DNA of 64,000 nt, from assembly GCA_012861695.1 (NCBI GenBank), contig JAAOOA010000087.1:496001-560000 (forward strand). Reading direction: 5' to 3'. Shown piece by piece: positions 23,560 to 37,402 of the stretch. The first letter of the stretch is position 1, and each line of letters opens with the position of its first letter. This DNA comes from Trematomus loennbergii (taxonomy: Eukaryota > Chordata > Actinopteri > Perciformes > Nototheniidae). Under the pieces are notes generated by a model. It was not told the origin of the DNA, ran no database searches, and was given only the letters and a program-made list of their open reading frames with translations. A program made the translations under genes and the position numbers.

Positions 23560-24345
23560 CAGCGACGTGCAGTCAGGGGAGGCAGGGGAGGCAGAGCCTC
23601 TTCTGTCATACTCCAATGTAACGGAAAAACAATTAAAGAAAAACTAAATAATAATAATAATAAAATGTCTCCACTGATCTGTGTTGTAAGTGTGATTTCT
23701 GTATGATTCCAATCGCTTTTTATAGTCAAAATCAGCAAATTTGCCGAGCTCCTCTACAACTAGGCTACATGGGAGCGATGAGGATTGAGGCAGGGACGTG
23801 CTCTGCCTCTCGTAAGCCCACAGTAACTTGCTGGAGCACGGGCACTAATTTAGCGCGGCCACTTATTTTGTGAGCGCGCTCAAGCCAGTTACTGTGGGGT
23901 AAGGTGAGGCACAGATGAGCTCTGCCTCACCTCAGATGCGTCACCCCACAGAAACTGGCTGGAAAGCGGGCCCTAAGCGCATGCCTGTTACCATCTCACT
24001 GTCACCAATGTAATGTTTGTAGATCCCTTTATTACATTTATCCTCGCCATCCATAGTCTCTAAATAACTTATTTCACGTATATATGATATTTAGGCTCGC
24101 TGGTCTCATCATACAACGGCACTGAGAAAGCACCAGGAGAGGCAGCCATAACCTCTGCCGCACTGAAGGGGGCGCAAGTGAGCCCACAGGTTCTTGTTGC
24201 TACTGTTATTCTACGCAGAGGCGGTAGACTCAAACAACAAACTAGACTTTTGAAACTAGAGGAAGATAAGGAGGACTTTTACAAAAAAGTAATAGAGATT
24301 GTTGTCCAGAAGGATAGCATGGACTTCATCTTCAAGTCAAGGTAA
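23560..24345 (+). mobile_element. hAT-like transposon fragment with possible exon
   Basis: It starts CAGCGACGTGCAGTCAGGGG, a hAT-type terminus. At about 24192-24341, between an AG and a GTAAGA donor, the frame is open and reads VLVATVILRRGGRLKQQ, then EEDKEDFYKKVIEIVVQ. The assignment rests on the terminus; the exon is not matched to a known family. The right end was not found. Confidence 0.35.
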
Positions 24346-24492
24346 GACCACAATTGTAATGAAAATGGGATCTTACTAAGAAAGAACAATCCAATATTTA
24401 GATTTTGGGTATCCTTTTGTTGAACGGTCTGTTTAAAATGAATCGAAGCATCAGACTAAAAAAGCTTTTGAAAATAACAGAATATTTCGATT

Positions 24493-25010
24493 AAAGGTGG
24501 GGTAGGTAAGTTTGAGAAACCGGCTCGAGATCCACTTTTTGTTATATTCCATGGAATGCTCTTAACATCCCGATAGCAATGAATATCTTAAGTGCTTTGA
24601 CAAAAAATCCGTAAAAAATGTCATCTGTGGAAGCCGTAGTACTGTAAAAAGCACGACCAATCATTTTAGCCGGCCCGGCTAAAATAACTGGATGGCCTAC
24701 CTGCCATGGATGTATAATAAGAACTGGATACAGCGTGGGAGGCGGGGCCTCATTCATTCCTATGAGAGTTGCTCATTGGCGCATGATGATAAAATGGCCC
24801 AACTTTTGAGAGAGCGAAACATCACAGATTACCCGTCATGCCTGAGAAGTACCCGTATGTGCGCTCATAGCGCATGCGCAACCACGCTCCCCAAAATGCT
24901 CGTTCACATCAAGCCATCAAGCACGTCAATTTCAAGAGAAGAAGAAGAAGAAGCACGTAACAGCACCGCGCGTTCATGACAGCATGGTAATGGATTGTTA
25001 TTATGATGGA
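24493..25010 (-). mobile_element. TTAA-type MITE (inverted) plus adjoining repeat
   Basis: It starts TTAAAGGTGGGGTAGGTAAG and is the reverse complement of about 3290-3482 for some 200 bp. It then runs into another dispersed repeat ('atggatgtataataagaact'). The far end is unclear. Confidence 0.55.
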
Positions 25011-25517
25011 TTTGATATTAACGAGGCGGCCGTGGCAGTTAGCAGCTAGCGGCTAGCTAGTAATTATGCTAATTTACACATCAGTCGTTATGTAGGCTAC
25101 TTTTATATTACGCTGATGTAACAGGATCTAGTGATATCCAAGCAACAGGGCTTAAATTAGCATGATACTTGTGTGGGTTGTAGCCATAGACTGTATATAT
25201 AAAGGTTGTAGCCACATGAAACCACTTGGTAATATATACAAATATATGTATTTGGAGTTATGATCAATTGTGATTTAAATCTTTATCTAAAAAGTAAAGC
25301 TGATGATGGATTACTGTGGTGGAGTTAAAATAACAATAGCCTATTTCTCTTTGAAATGTGATGGAGTAAAAGAATAGTAACTGTGATTATTCATGTTAAG
25401 TACCCAACAAGTAACTAAAACGTATAATACTTGAAGGAAAGGTGTAACATGTTTCCATAAATACCAATATCACACACTACAACACAGACTATAACACCCC
25501 TTGTTGTTAAATGCCAA

Positions 25518-25583
<66 letters not shown>

Positions 25584-26283
25584 ATATATCATATAAGCCG
25601 CTAAAACTGTGTAATATACCAGGCTGCTAAATCCTCCAAACTGTTACAGGATGTGTATTTTGTAAAATGTGTAACTTTTTTATTATAATTTCTGTTTTTA
25701 ATCTTTAATACTTTTTTTTGCATACTTTAAGTAACATTAGGCTGTCTTTGGCTCTTTTCTGCTGTAACAATGTAAATGTATTCTGATTCTGATCTAATTG
25801 ATATGTTTTTGTCACAGTTTGTTTCCCTATATTGCGACACTTGTTTTGTTTAAGATTATTTCTCCTTTTTTTACAGACATCCCCAACCATAGTGGAATGC
25901 TGTTGTAAAGGATTGCATTGATCCGTGCATCAATACCTCCACCCAGCTTTGAGGCCTCCAATGAATGAAATCATCTTGTGGCTAGGAAAAATGTGAAAAA
26001 ATAAATCTCACAAAGAGTGACTTTCTGGTGTAATCATTATAATATCAAAGACAAGCACTTTTAGTAACAATATATAAAATCATTCAGCAGCAGAGGTTGG
26101 GGTGAAAACAGCATTTCTCATCACATCTCCTCTTCGTCCCATCTCCTTTCATCACATCCAGTGCCAGGAGAGCTAATCCAAAGACCTCATCACACCTCCT
26201 CTTCATCCCATCTCTTCATCAAATCCAGATCTTCAGCATCATCAACAATGTCTAGACCCCGGGGGGTTCCCTATATGCTCACG
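25010..26283. other. Intergenic DNA with an (AT)n microsatellite
   Basis: (TA)n occupies about 25519-25590. No gene is recognised in the rest. 26100-26250 has a loose 'catctcctcttcatcccat' repetition. Confidence 0.5.
25519..25590. repeat. (TA)n microsatellite
   Basis: About 70 bp of interrupted TA. Confidence 0.95.
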
Positions 26284-27357
26284 GCTGCATTTCCCCTTTA
26301 GATATACGATTTCAGGATCGGGTCTAATCGCCAAAGACTTAACATTAATCATATGGCATGTGTCAATAAATGTTCTTTAAACAAAATGAAGTCTCTCCTG
26401 ATTTAACTGTCTGGACCCATCCTCAACTTTTTTCAAACCATAACATGCCTTCAGGGGCTTTCCTGTTGATCATGTTTGGATTTTTAATAGAATCATTGTA
26501 ATCAATATTATATTACCTTTTAATCTATATAAATTGTATTAAAAATTGTTGTCACTATTTGTTTCACCTAGTTCTACTATGCCAGCCATCAGAGGTATAC
26601 ATTTTGTAACATCTCTTTTAGGTTTCATTTCTTATATTTGTGAATTTCTATATAAAATGCTGATTTCTACCTGAAATGCTTATGTATTTTTAATTACATT
26701 TTCGTAGAGCTTTGACTTTTTCAGCTGAATAATATTATAACTCTAGATGGTTTTGTTCAGCATTGCCAGCTTCACTGTTGAGCTTTATGTTGTGCCCAGC
26801 ATTCTCCTGTGCTCTGAAATCAAAATGTGGATAAGCATAAAACAACACTACAATACAACTTGTTATTTGACACACACAAGGTTGTTCATTTGTGTGTATA
26901 AATATACAACACAGGCTATATACATATACAAGTATAATTAATACAACTGTTAATTTGATTAGAGCTTTGACACATATATCTTTATTTATATATGTATAAG
27001 TATGACGACTTCCTCGGGCGATATCATGGTATAGCTAATTCATCTGGGTCAAAACGTGTTGTGCCCACATGCAAAGGTTGTAAACTCTGGTTTATCCCTG
27101 CGTGGTATTATAGTAATAGCAAACAGCAACGTTCAACTCCTTTAATGGTATATTGCAAGTGCAATAAGAAGCTACAGGGACGTTAATCTACGTCGGTAAT
27201 ATTAACTTTATTTAATACAAGATTTACATCATACAGCCCATGTAGTATAATATTTTACAAATGATGAATTACAGCAAACATGTGCAATATATCCATTATT
27301 ACAGCTCCGTGGGCTGGCAGTAAGGCGATATGGGTCCTTCTTATTGTGCATCCATGG
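26284..27357. repeat. Duplicated segment (unit B copy of 1-1103)
   Basis: It matches 1-1103 with scattered small indels, then joins directly to sequence matching 2990 on. Confidence 0.85.
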
Positions 27358-27473
27358 GTCTCCACCATTCCATTTGTATCACCGTATCATGTGTTAATTA
27401 AATGCTGTTAACTTTTAAATAAGCTTCCTTTGGACTCTTTTCAGCTAATCCTGCTCTCAGGTTTAAATCACCT

Positions 27474-27835
27474 TTAACAGTCTGTGGGTCGGTAATGTTG
27501 GAGAAACCAGCTCGAGTGCGCTAGAATTGAAAATACACAGCCGGAAAAAATCTGCCCCTTCCTTCAGACTTCCTTACAGAGCCCTCCTCCAACACACACG
27601 AACGCGCACATGACCAATGAGGGCACGAGATAAGTTTGTGCACAGATGGAAGGCTGACAGGCAGGTAGGCCATCCAGTTAAAATGAGTCGTGCTTTTTAC
27701 AGTACTACGGCTTCCACAGATGACTTAAGATATTCATTGCTATCGGGATGTTAAGAGCATTCCATGGAATATAACAAAAAGTGTATCTCGAGCCGGTTTC
27801 TCAAACTTACCTACCCCACCTTTAAGTGCCATTTT
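27474..27835 (+). mobile_element. TTAA-flanked MITE, GGTGGGGTAGG family (unit B)
   Basis: This is the paralogous copy of the element at 3103-3482, in the same position within the duplicated segment, so it predates the duplication. An internal stretch of about 30 bp present in unit A ('ttttttatggatttttt' and neighbours) is missing here. Confidence 0.7.
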
Positions 27836-28260
27836 TTGCTACTTTGTACTTTTACTCCACGACATGTATTTAATACCTTTAGTTACTTTACAGATCTGGA
27901 TTAATTATGTGAAATATAATCAAGTGTTAAATCAGACTTTAGTTCCACCTGGAGTAAATTCACAAGCTACCCTGCAGTATACAAAGTCATTCAAACTAGC
28001 TGCACCTTTAACAGCTTTGAGAACACTTTAATGATCAATCATTATTAAACATATCATATATATTATTCTGAAATGGACCAATCTGCACAATGACTACTTT
28101 TACTGTCGCTACTTTAACTATATTTTGATGATAATACTTTTCTACTTTTACTTGAGTCACATTTTGAACGCAGGACTTTTACTGTAACAGAGTATTCCTG
28201 CACTCTGGTACTTCTACTTTTACTCAAGTACAAGATCTAAGTACTTTAATGTAATATTTA
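27830..28260. repeat. Hybrid R1/R2 repeat
   Basis: Its upstream flank and most diagnostic bases are those of R1 (for example 'ctgcagtata' and the 'tattcctgcactctggtac' insertion). Its downstream flank ('tttaatgtaatatttatt') is that of R2. Unit A sequence from about 4860 to 10310, which includes two catalytic exons, is absent. Confidence 0.75.
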
Positions 28261-29889
28261 TTATTTAGCAGACCATTCACATGCACACAAACCTCCAGAA
28301 ACACTACAGGAAAGGGGAAACCCCAAAAGCATAACAGTGCCTCTTTAATACTTCTTCCACTACTTGCACTCAGTCAGTCAGACAGTTCAATGTCAGTGAG
28401 TTCTTTTTGTGCTCTCGTTTTTTAAAGGTCAAAGTCAGTAAGGCATCTATCAACAGACTTTAAGATCCCTCACAAGTGCAAATACTCAGTTGTTAAGTCA
28501 ATTAGTTTGTCATTCAGCACAGAAACAACCTGATACACTACTTCCAGTATAATTCAATGAACACACATTGAAATATAACCTTTGACCTCATTCACACAGT
28601 ACAACTGAAGTATTCTTAGACATATTGTGTGTGTTGGGACGTACTATGAGATTGCACATTTGTTCACTGTCTCATAGCATATTTTAGTTTACTCAGTGCA
28701 GAAGGTTGTATTGAATCTGCAGACACTGCCTTATTTTAACCTCTTACTCCTTGAGCCAAGTCCCTGTTAGAGAACGTGCTATTCAAGCATTGTGTCGCTA
28801 ACAGGTGAAGGTATGTCACCATTGGTTGACAGTTTTGAAAGGTTGGGCTATTTTGACTCCTTACTATGTTATCATTAAATAATGCCAGATTAAATTTGAA
28901 TCTAATACAAAAAGTGGTCATATGAATTAGTTACTATTTTTTTACTTAATTACCTGTGTACTGCAAAATGTAAATTCACAATACAAGGCCTTTTTTCCCC
29001 AAATTGGTTTCACTCCCATCTGTACTCTGAGTGGTATCATCAATAGCCAGATGTATAGACTGATTATTGATGATTGCGTTAAGGATTATAACATCTGGTT
29101 CCCTAAAAAACATGTGGAGAATAGATTTTTCTTAAAGGCTGCTGACAGTTTTTCTGGATTTATGTAGTGGTACAAACCATATCAAAACTCCCCTCTGTAA
29201 AAACCTTTGACTCTAATAAGTCGACAATAAAACAAGAATTTGATCCTGGTTTTAACCAGTTTCACATTTCTGTGCTGTTTCTGTATGCGTTAGTATATTT
29301 AAAGATAACATTTCAGAAAACGTGTACTGTAATAAAAATAGCTCCATCTTATAAACAGGGCATTAATAAAATAGACTTTACAAGCATATTTCATGCAATT
29401 TTGATATTTAAAAAACCCTTTATTTATCTCCCAGTCAGACGGGATGTTTGCAGTGAGTTAGTCTCACCTGTACAGGCAGTGCTGGAGTGTTTCAAGGTGA
29501 AGAATGAGATCATAATCATTAAAGCAGTCCAACCAGTCAGACCGCTCTCACTGACACAGGCTGCAGCCATCAGACACTTAGATTAGCTTAGTTTAGCATA
29601 TATGCTAGGAAAAGGGGGGAAATAGTGAGTGACAAAATACACATTTAAGTGTACTTGATATATCTCTGTACAAAAACTGAAATGTAAAACAATTTGGCAA
29701 CTGGTTTAGGTCCCAGCCAGAAATAGCCCGACCCATAATCCCCTGTTAAACGTCTTATTGATGTTTTTACTCCTCTGATTTGGTATGGATTAACAAACTG
29801 GATTTCAGAGCTGCTGATAGGTGGATTTTGTTACCTTGGTCTTCCCCTGTTTCCAGTCCTTATGCTAAGCTAAGCTAACCAGTTGATGG

Positions 29890-30469
29890 TGTTTGTGGAG
29901 ATCCAGTACTCACACAACAGGAAAGAATGAAACAGAGAGGAATCAATGAAACACAAACACAGAAATAGTTGAGATTAATCATTTTATTTAGTTGCGCACC
30001 ACCAAACAACAATGGGGAAACATTACCTTGCTTCAACAGCAACCAATCGCAGAAACGCTCCCACGAACACAAGAAAACACAGGGCGAATATAGGTTTCCT
30101 AAATGACACACGAACATGTTCCCTAATCATGTTTAACGCACACACATTGTCAGGTCTCCTAAACTTGGACGCACCAACATCAGAGCAACATGTAAGTTCC
30201 AGATGTCACACACCAACATCCTTATCGTTTCTTAGCTAATGCATGCTGGATATGAACCACTAACTAACAAGACTTTAACTGTATTATATCTGAGGAAGAC
30301 CTCTCTTGGAGTTCCTCTGACCTTTGCCAATTTACTTAACATGGGTACATCTGCTGTTAATTGCAAAGACCATTGATAATTAGCAAAGAGACTCATGGGC
30401 CTCTTCCAATATCTGGAAACTGTAATTAAATCATAGTTATATTGAGAAGGTCCAAGACTTGACATAACA
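29890..30469 (-). repeat. LTR (3' on minus strand)
   Basis: 580 bp. It differs from 36471-37043 by scattered substitutions and small indels. Confidence 0.88.
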
Positions 30470-30481
30470 TTCCCTCCTTTT

Positions 30482-33400
30482 ATTAATTTAAGTTTCCAGA
30501 TCATACAAAAAAACTCTTACAAATAACCTTTTGAGATCCGCCCTTGAAAGTCCAAAATTACTTTCTGAAAAATATTTATCAATGAATAATCATTTTACTC
30601 AAGGCAGAAGTCACAGGGTTACCTGTACTACTCCACAAATAGCCAAAAAACACCTTTTTGATTATAACACAAAAAGTGGAAGAAAAGACAATTTGCGCTA
30701 ATCTACTCTTACTTAAATGGAAAATCATTTAAAAACCTCAGTATGCTTAAGAGGAAAAAATCAATTTGTCCCATTCAAGTTTAACAAACTTACATACATA
30801 CATAATAACAAAGTAACATTCAATTTAATACTTGATTATACATAATAAAAAATCTTCCAAAACACTTATAGCAAGATGTAACTGGTCCACTCTTTCTGCT
30901 TCTGTTATATTGTCCAGTAAACACTTCTTCAGGTGTGCACGTTCCGATCTCCATGCGTAGCCTTTAGATGGAATATCTATCTTAGCCTTCATGCTGTATG
31001 TCCCATCTCATAGCAAAATCCCTTGATGACATCTGAAGCAACATCATTACCATTTGAATTGGACGGAACTGTAGTCAGAAAACTGAGACTTCTTTAAAAG
31101 AACAGTTTACGGTAGATCTTCTTCTCTGGAGTTTGAGATTACTAATATACTTGGCTGTAAATCATCTCAGACATCTTGGGTTTTGTTCTTCGTGTTGACC
31201 CAAACCCATAAGACAATAGCAGTGGAAGAATAGCTGGAACTGAAGGTAGTCATCCAGCTGCCTTCATTGACACTCCAGTTTGCCTCCAGACGCAGCTCCT
31301 TAAACATCTGCCTCAGAATGATCCATCTTCCCTCCTCAGATTGCAAGGGAAAGACAGCTTTGACCTGGGTAGAAAATAGCACTTGCATTCTGGGTTAACA
31401 GCCTACAGTCGACCACTAGGCCTTAGAGTCTTACCTATAATTTTTAAACTTCTTGAAACCATGAAATGTTGTTTGTGTTGTGTTTTTACTTACCCACAAT
31501 TTCCTAAGCACACAACAAACATATTCTGCAAAATTGTTCAGCCACGGTGCTGAAACCAATCAGATCTCAACTTCGAACAATACATTTAATCATACCTATC
31601 TTTAGCAGAACCCAATCAGGAGCTTAACCATGTAGGAAAAAAGTTGTTTAGGCAAAAAGTTGTTTCATTTGCCCTCTGGATCATGTGAGGGTTAAAAATT
31701 CACGTGAACAAGAACAATAAACCCATTATACCCCTCCTGGAAACATTGTCCTCCAAACCATAGAGACCATGTTTCCCCAAGTAAGATACCTCAGAGTACC
31801 CATCTGCTCATACAATGTTATTTCAAAGTCCTATGACTCATCATCAGGAAAACTTTCTCCTGTCAAAAAGAATCAACAATGTTAAATATCAAGTTACATA
31901 GTCATCAAGTCATGCAGGGATCATGCATAGTCAGACAAAGTTCATGCGTCATGTCTCACAATGGTTCAACTAATATGGCATAGTCAGAAATCCATTGCCA
32001 AAAGCATTGTGTAATCCCAAAATAAAATCACTTTGTCGGTGGGTCAGTGTTACTGTAACAGTCAGGAATTGACAAATCAATTCACATTCATTCAGTCTTT
32101 GCAAAGTCTAAGTCAGTCTCGAGATCTCATGTCCTATAGTAGTGCACTTTGATATTCTACCAGCTGGAGTTTTTAATCAGTGACATCATTGTGTTGATGT
32201 CAAACAATGCAACAAAGTTTTTCCCGTGTTCGCAGCACAATTTGTTTCAGATGTTAAACAAACAAATTATCAATACACTTTATTAATGTACTGCCCCTAG
32301 GAAACACAAAGCCTGACAAATGTTCTTGCAAGGCATCCCTAAGTGAACCTGCAGTACATCGGCCTTTTTAATTAATATTTCAATTAATTAATAATAATAA
32401 TAGTCCTTTTTATTAATTTGTTTACCCTTAGAAGTGAACATATCTCATAATGTTACATCAGGATGTTAAACAAGTTTTAGCCAAATCAATCATACCAAAC
32501 CATTTTACAGTACCAGGTACTGAAGTAATCATTATTACTGTATCACATTTAACTGGTGATTGAACAAACCAAAGCCTCTTTGTTTACACATGCAAACCAC
32601 TAACACATTTTCCAAGTTCAGCATCAGCCTTCGTTACTCTAAAATTACGTTTTAAATAGGAATATTAGAAATGGAACAAATATTCAATCTTCAGAAATGT
32701 CCTCAATAAATCTCTATCTAGTGAATAGCCAACATATTTAAAAATGTCAGATATATAAAAAATAAACCTAAATACTCCTTTACTATCAAAGTCTAAAGCT
32801 AGACCTAAGGTGAACAGTTTTTTGTAATAGACAATTTAATTCTAAAAAACAAAACTGGACTCATGTTTTTTTTTATTTGTACTTCAAAATACATTAGTAA
32901 ATACTTTGTAAAGTTATTCACAATATAACTAACCCTTTCTAGGATATCAAATCAGTTCATCTTTAACCAGACACTATTTCCCTATTTATTTTTAGTTCAT
33001 TATAACAATGGTATAACAACCACACGTTTTACCCATAGCTAGTTTATATTTCAAGATTATTCTGTGATATAATAATCAGATGTCTTGTATGCAAAATAAA
33101 GGATATTAATAGTATTAATCTTTTCAGTATTCTAGACCATCGTTAAACAAGCAGCCTCTCTTCTTAAACACTAAGCATAATGTTCTACACCACCCTCTGG
33201 AAAACTCTTGCACAGTTATGCTGTAAAATCATTGCATAATTTCTTCAGAGTCTGAACAGTCTGAGACAAGCCTGTCTCAAGATCTTGTCATAATGAGAAC
33301 AGTCAGTGATTCGTTGTCCTCTGCAGCTGTAGTCAGTGGCAGGGTCCCCAAAAAGCTAGAAACGGCCTTGGTCAGTGGGCTCAAGGAAACTCTCTCTGGC

Positions 33401-36400
33401 ATCTGGAGGGAAGGAAACTCTTGGATCAATGTGGTACAATCAGCAGACACACGTTGTCCTCTGGACAGTAGAAATCCCCAAAAATTGCAGTTCCTCTTCA
33501 CACCACTGTTGCCTTGACAACAAGGGTTCATGTCCATCACAAGCAAAATGTCAAAACCTCCTCAGAGATGCGTTCTTTGCACACTTCTTCTGTTTCTGTA
33601 GTGAGCAACATTTCACCAACACACTGATTCAGAGTACAACCCAAAGGTGGCGCATAACTATCCAGTGCTGCTGTAATCACAGCCAATCAGCTACTAGAGA
33701 AAAACTCAATTTAAATCTCTCCCCCAACGGGTTATAAAATGGCTGAGTGTCCATATGGTCAGGAATGCTGAAACATGTGAATGTTAAAACAAACTAATGG
33801 TGGTAGTTTACCCAGATTCTTTACTTCATCAAAAGTAGTACAACTACATTGTAAGTCTAGTTGACGTCCTGCTTTTAAATTCTAGTCAGGAAAAGAACAT
33901 AACATCATCTTTAAAATCTTCTTAAATTCAAACCAAAAAGGTATTCATTCTCCACTATGATGCATTTCAACATCAAAGTCCATCAAAACTGATGATTTAT
34001 CTTTAAAAACATGAGGAATGACAGTTTTCATAAAACACCATTCTCCTTTACTTCAGTTCTAAGTCAATGAGCAAAACAAGGAAACCCTCCTTAACCACTA
34101 TAGATTCATCTTTTATCTACTTGCTTATTCTATTCTTTTCAATTGTTTATCTAAGTTGTGTTACAAGCATGGTTAGGTTGTAACAGATACAAAACATCAA
34201 GTAACTGTATTCAATCCGCTATATTTGAAAAACCCAAGTAATCTGATTACAGTTAATGAATATATTTTTGGAACACTTAAAGGAATTATTGGTGGTTTCC
34301 TCACAAATGTAATCTTCATTACTAAAGCTAAACCTAAAGAAATCATCACGGAACAGTTTTCTTTCCTCATCACTTAATTGTTTCAATAAAAACAAAAAAG
34401 CAAAACTCTCAACACATCTCAACACTTTATTCCATCTAAGCATGAATGTTTATGACAGACACGCCATATATTCCAAGAATAAATATCTCTGGGCCCTAAA
34501 GAACAATCCATTAATCCAAAACGGTCTTTAGTGATATCAATTTTGAACTTTCTTAACATTAATTGTAAATGCAACGTATGTTCTCTTTAGAACAAAGATA
34601 GGATAGTTGCAGCTGAAACTGGTTAATAGCAATTTTCTGTTAACCTAGATAAGCATGTTTTCTTATATCTAGTAATATATATATATATTTTATTTTATGT
34701 TACTCATAAAACAGTAAACCATAGGAACATTTTCCAGAATAGTAGTTAACTTTATATAACATTTACTCTCTCTAGACTCTTCAAAACATCTTAATTCTCC
34801 TGTCTCTCTCTTTCCTCACTGTGCCCTGCAGCTGCTCCTGTCCACAAGCTTCTCTCATCAATCACACTTGACCTCTTTGTTATCCAACAGTGTGAGATGG
34901 CTTGAGCAAGCATCGTACAGAGCCTCTGTCATGCTTAAACATTAACAGCTTCCTTCTGACTGACAAACTTATAAAAACCTCCTGCTTTTACTTACTACTT
35001 TTCTTCATAAACTTTAAAAATACAATTGTGGTGAATCGTTTGCGTTTTCAGTTTCCTATCTACTTTAAACAACCATCAAATGAGAGTCACTATTGTATGA
35101 TAAATACAACTCCTAAATAACATTACAATATATATTTCTTACAGTAGTTTGTTATTTCATGTTTAACAATTCTCCTCTTTCTATGTCTTACTAGGTGGAA
35201 AAATCCACTATTATATTTAATTTGAATAAAACCTTTACCTTAATGTACTTCATATACTCAGTAAACCTCTTTTTACTTTGCCTTAACGTTACTGTATGTA
35301 ATTAAGTTCCTTTGAAATATAATTAAGTACAATTCTTAGTCAAATGACAAATACCATGAAATTCACAATGCAATGCAATGGTAACAATCAGTTCTCAAAG
35401 ACTATGTTTAAATAGCAACAAATCATTGTTTCTTATTTATTTCAATATATCTACTACTTCAAATCACACATTGATCTATTAATTTTCAATGTATTCACTC
35501 CAACTTCAGATCACTCGTTGATCTTTCACTCCTTGTTTTAAACAGAGAAACACAATGCAGCCTTCTTTCAGGCATTAGAGAAAAAAGCAGACACACTCCG
35601 AGCTGCTGCTCGACAATTAGAGCAGAATCAGGAGAAGGGGGGAGATACTTTCACAGACAAAGACAGACACACCCCGGCTGGAACTCTCAGCCTTTTCAGG
35701 AGAAGGGGGACATATTTCAAACTGCAGCTTCTTTGACCAATAAGAAATTAAAACTATGGTATACCAAAACATTTAGCGCTTTATCACAGACTCTACATTA
35801 CGGTCTGACAAAACATGGAAAACTCCACTTTTGTATGTAGTGAATTCACAGAGTCGCCAGGCAAGTTTTATACTTTTAACTCCCTGAACTCAGATCGGGC
35901 TTATTAATCTCTTAATTACCGACGGACGGATGTGCACTTGGCTCGCAAAGCAAATCATATCCTCAGCCAAATGAATATCTGAACCTTAAGACAATCATCA
36001 GGATCTTCTCAGGCAGAATTCACGACTACGAGGTCAGATACAGTGATTCCTCCAGCATAACATGTCCTTACGGCTAGCAAAGATCATATCCCCTCAATCA
36101 AACCCTTAGCTTCTCAGGCAGATTACGAGGTCAGATACAGTGATCTCTCCAGTATAAACATTTATCAACATAAAACAAGACCAACAAACAAAACAAACAA
36201 TCAACAGATCTCAACCATAACTGTGCAAATATCTCAAATCCACTCCTCTGCATTTTCCTTTTAACCAATACAACTTCAAAAGTCATTTCATTCCAAATAC
36301 GTTTTGCTTACTGTGAGTTGGTATTTCTTCTGTGGAAGTCTCAAGTCTGGTTTCTCAATTCCTCGAGTTTACCACAGCTTTCTATGTAGCTGCCTGATCA

Positions 36401-36449
36401 GGGTGAGTTGAGACCTCCAGGGAAAACACAGCAACCTCCAGCATCGGCA
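30482..36449. other. Interior of the 7.15-kb LTR element, no gene recognised
   Basis: AT-rich on both strands. The longest ORFs (for example 33375-33737 plus, 33277-33546 minus) have no family motif I can name. Confidence 0.55.
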
Positions 36450-36470
36450 ATCTCGGTAGGACCTCCAAAA

Positions 36471-37043
36471 TGTTGTGGCGATCCAGTACTCACACAACAT
36501 GAAAGAATGAAACAGAGAGGAATCAATGAAACACAAACACAGAAATAGTTGAGATTAATCATTATTATTTAGTTGCGCACCACTAAACAACAATGGGGAA
36601 ACATTACCTTGCTTCAAGAGCAACCAATCGCAGAAATGGTCCCACGAACACAAGAAAACACAGGATATAGGTTTCCTAAATGACACACGAACATGTTCCC
36701 TAATCATGTTTAACGCACACACATTGTCAGGTCTCCTAAACTTGGACGCACCAACATCAGAGCAACATGTAAGTTCAGATGTCACACACCAACATCCTTA
36801 TCGTTTCTTAGCTAATGCATGCTGGATATGAACCACTAACTAACAAGACTTTAACTGTATTATATCTGAGGAAGACCTCTCTTGGAGTTCCTCTGACCTT
36901 TGCCATTTACTTAACATGGGTACATCTGCTGTTAATTGCAAAGACCATTGATAATTAGCAAGAGACTCATGGGCCTCTTGCAATATCTGGAAACTGTAAT
37001 TAAATTATAGTTATATTGAGAAGGTCCAAGACTTGACATAACA
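36471..37043 (-). repeat. LTR (5' on minus strand)
   Basis: 573 bp. The primer-binding site lies 3 bp inside it at 36450-36467. Confidence 0.88.
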
Positions 37044-37402
37044 ATGGCCTTATTTCTAACAAACATATACAGCAATCTTAATATCTATGATCAGCTGATC
37101 CAAGAGGGTTTTAAATAGTTTATAAAGCTTCAGAAGAACCAAATCTATCAGACAAATGTAGTTAAGTAGAAATGGAAATAGTTAAGTACATTTTTTAAGA
37201 TACTTTCCCTAAGTTGAGAACTAGTGAAAACTGTACTTCAGTAAGTACATTTAAAAAAACACACAGAATAACATTCTTTGTTTCCTTTTTTTAATCCATT
37301 GAGGCTTTGTTCAAACTTTACAAGCAGTGTGCGGAGAGGTGGACGAAATACATTAACATAACACAACAGACAGCTGAGATGTGATTTTAATTATTCCAAC
37401 AG

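Larger units (their letters stand above)
29886..37047 (-). mobile_element. 7.15-kb LTR element without recognisable genes
   Basis: LTRs at 29890-30469 and 36471-37043 (start TGTT, end ATAACA) are flanked by ATGG at 29886-29889 and 37044-37047. The empty site 'cagttgatggccttatt' is seen at 18661 and 44710. It reads on the minus strand. Next to the 36471 LTR, 36450-36467 gives a site starting TGGAGGTCCTACCGAGAT, which closely fits a glutamine-tRNA primer. Next to 30469, 30470-30481 is AAAAGGAGGGAA on the minus strand, the polypurine tract. The 6-kb interior is AT-rich and has no ORF over about 120 codons and no Gag, protease, reverse transcriptase, integrase or Env motif that I can see. It resembles a large retrotransposon derivative, or a heavily decayed endogenous retrovirus. 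Confidence 0.85.

Noticed and set aside
30482..36449. Possible decayed env or gag ORFs (for example 33277-33546 minus)
   Set aside because: No motif that I can name; short ORFs are expected by chance over 6 kb.
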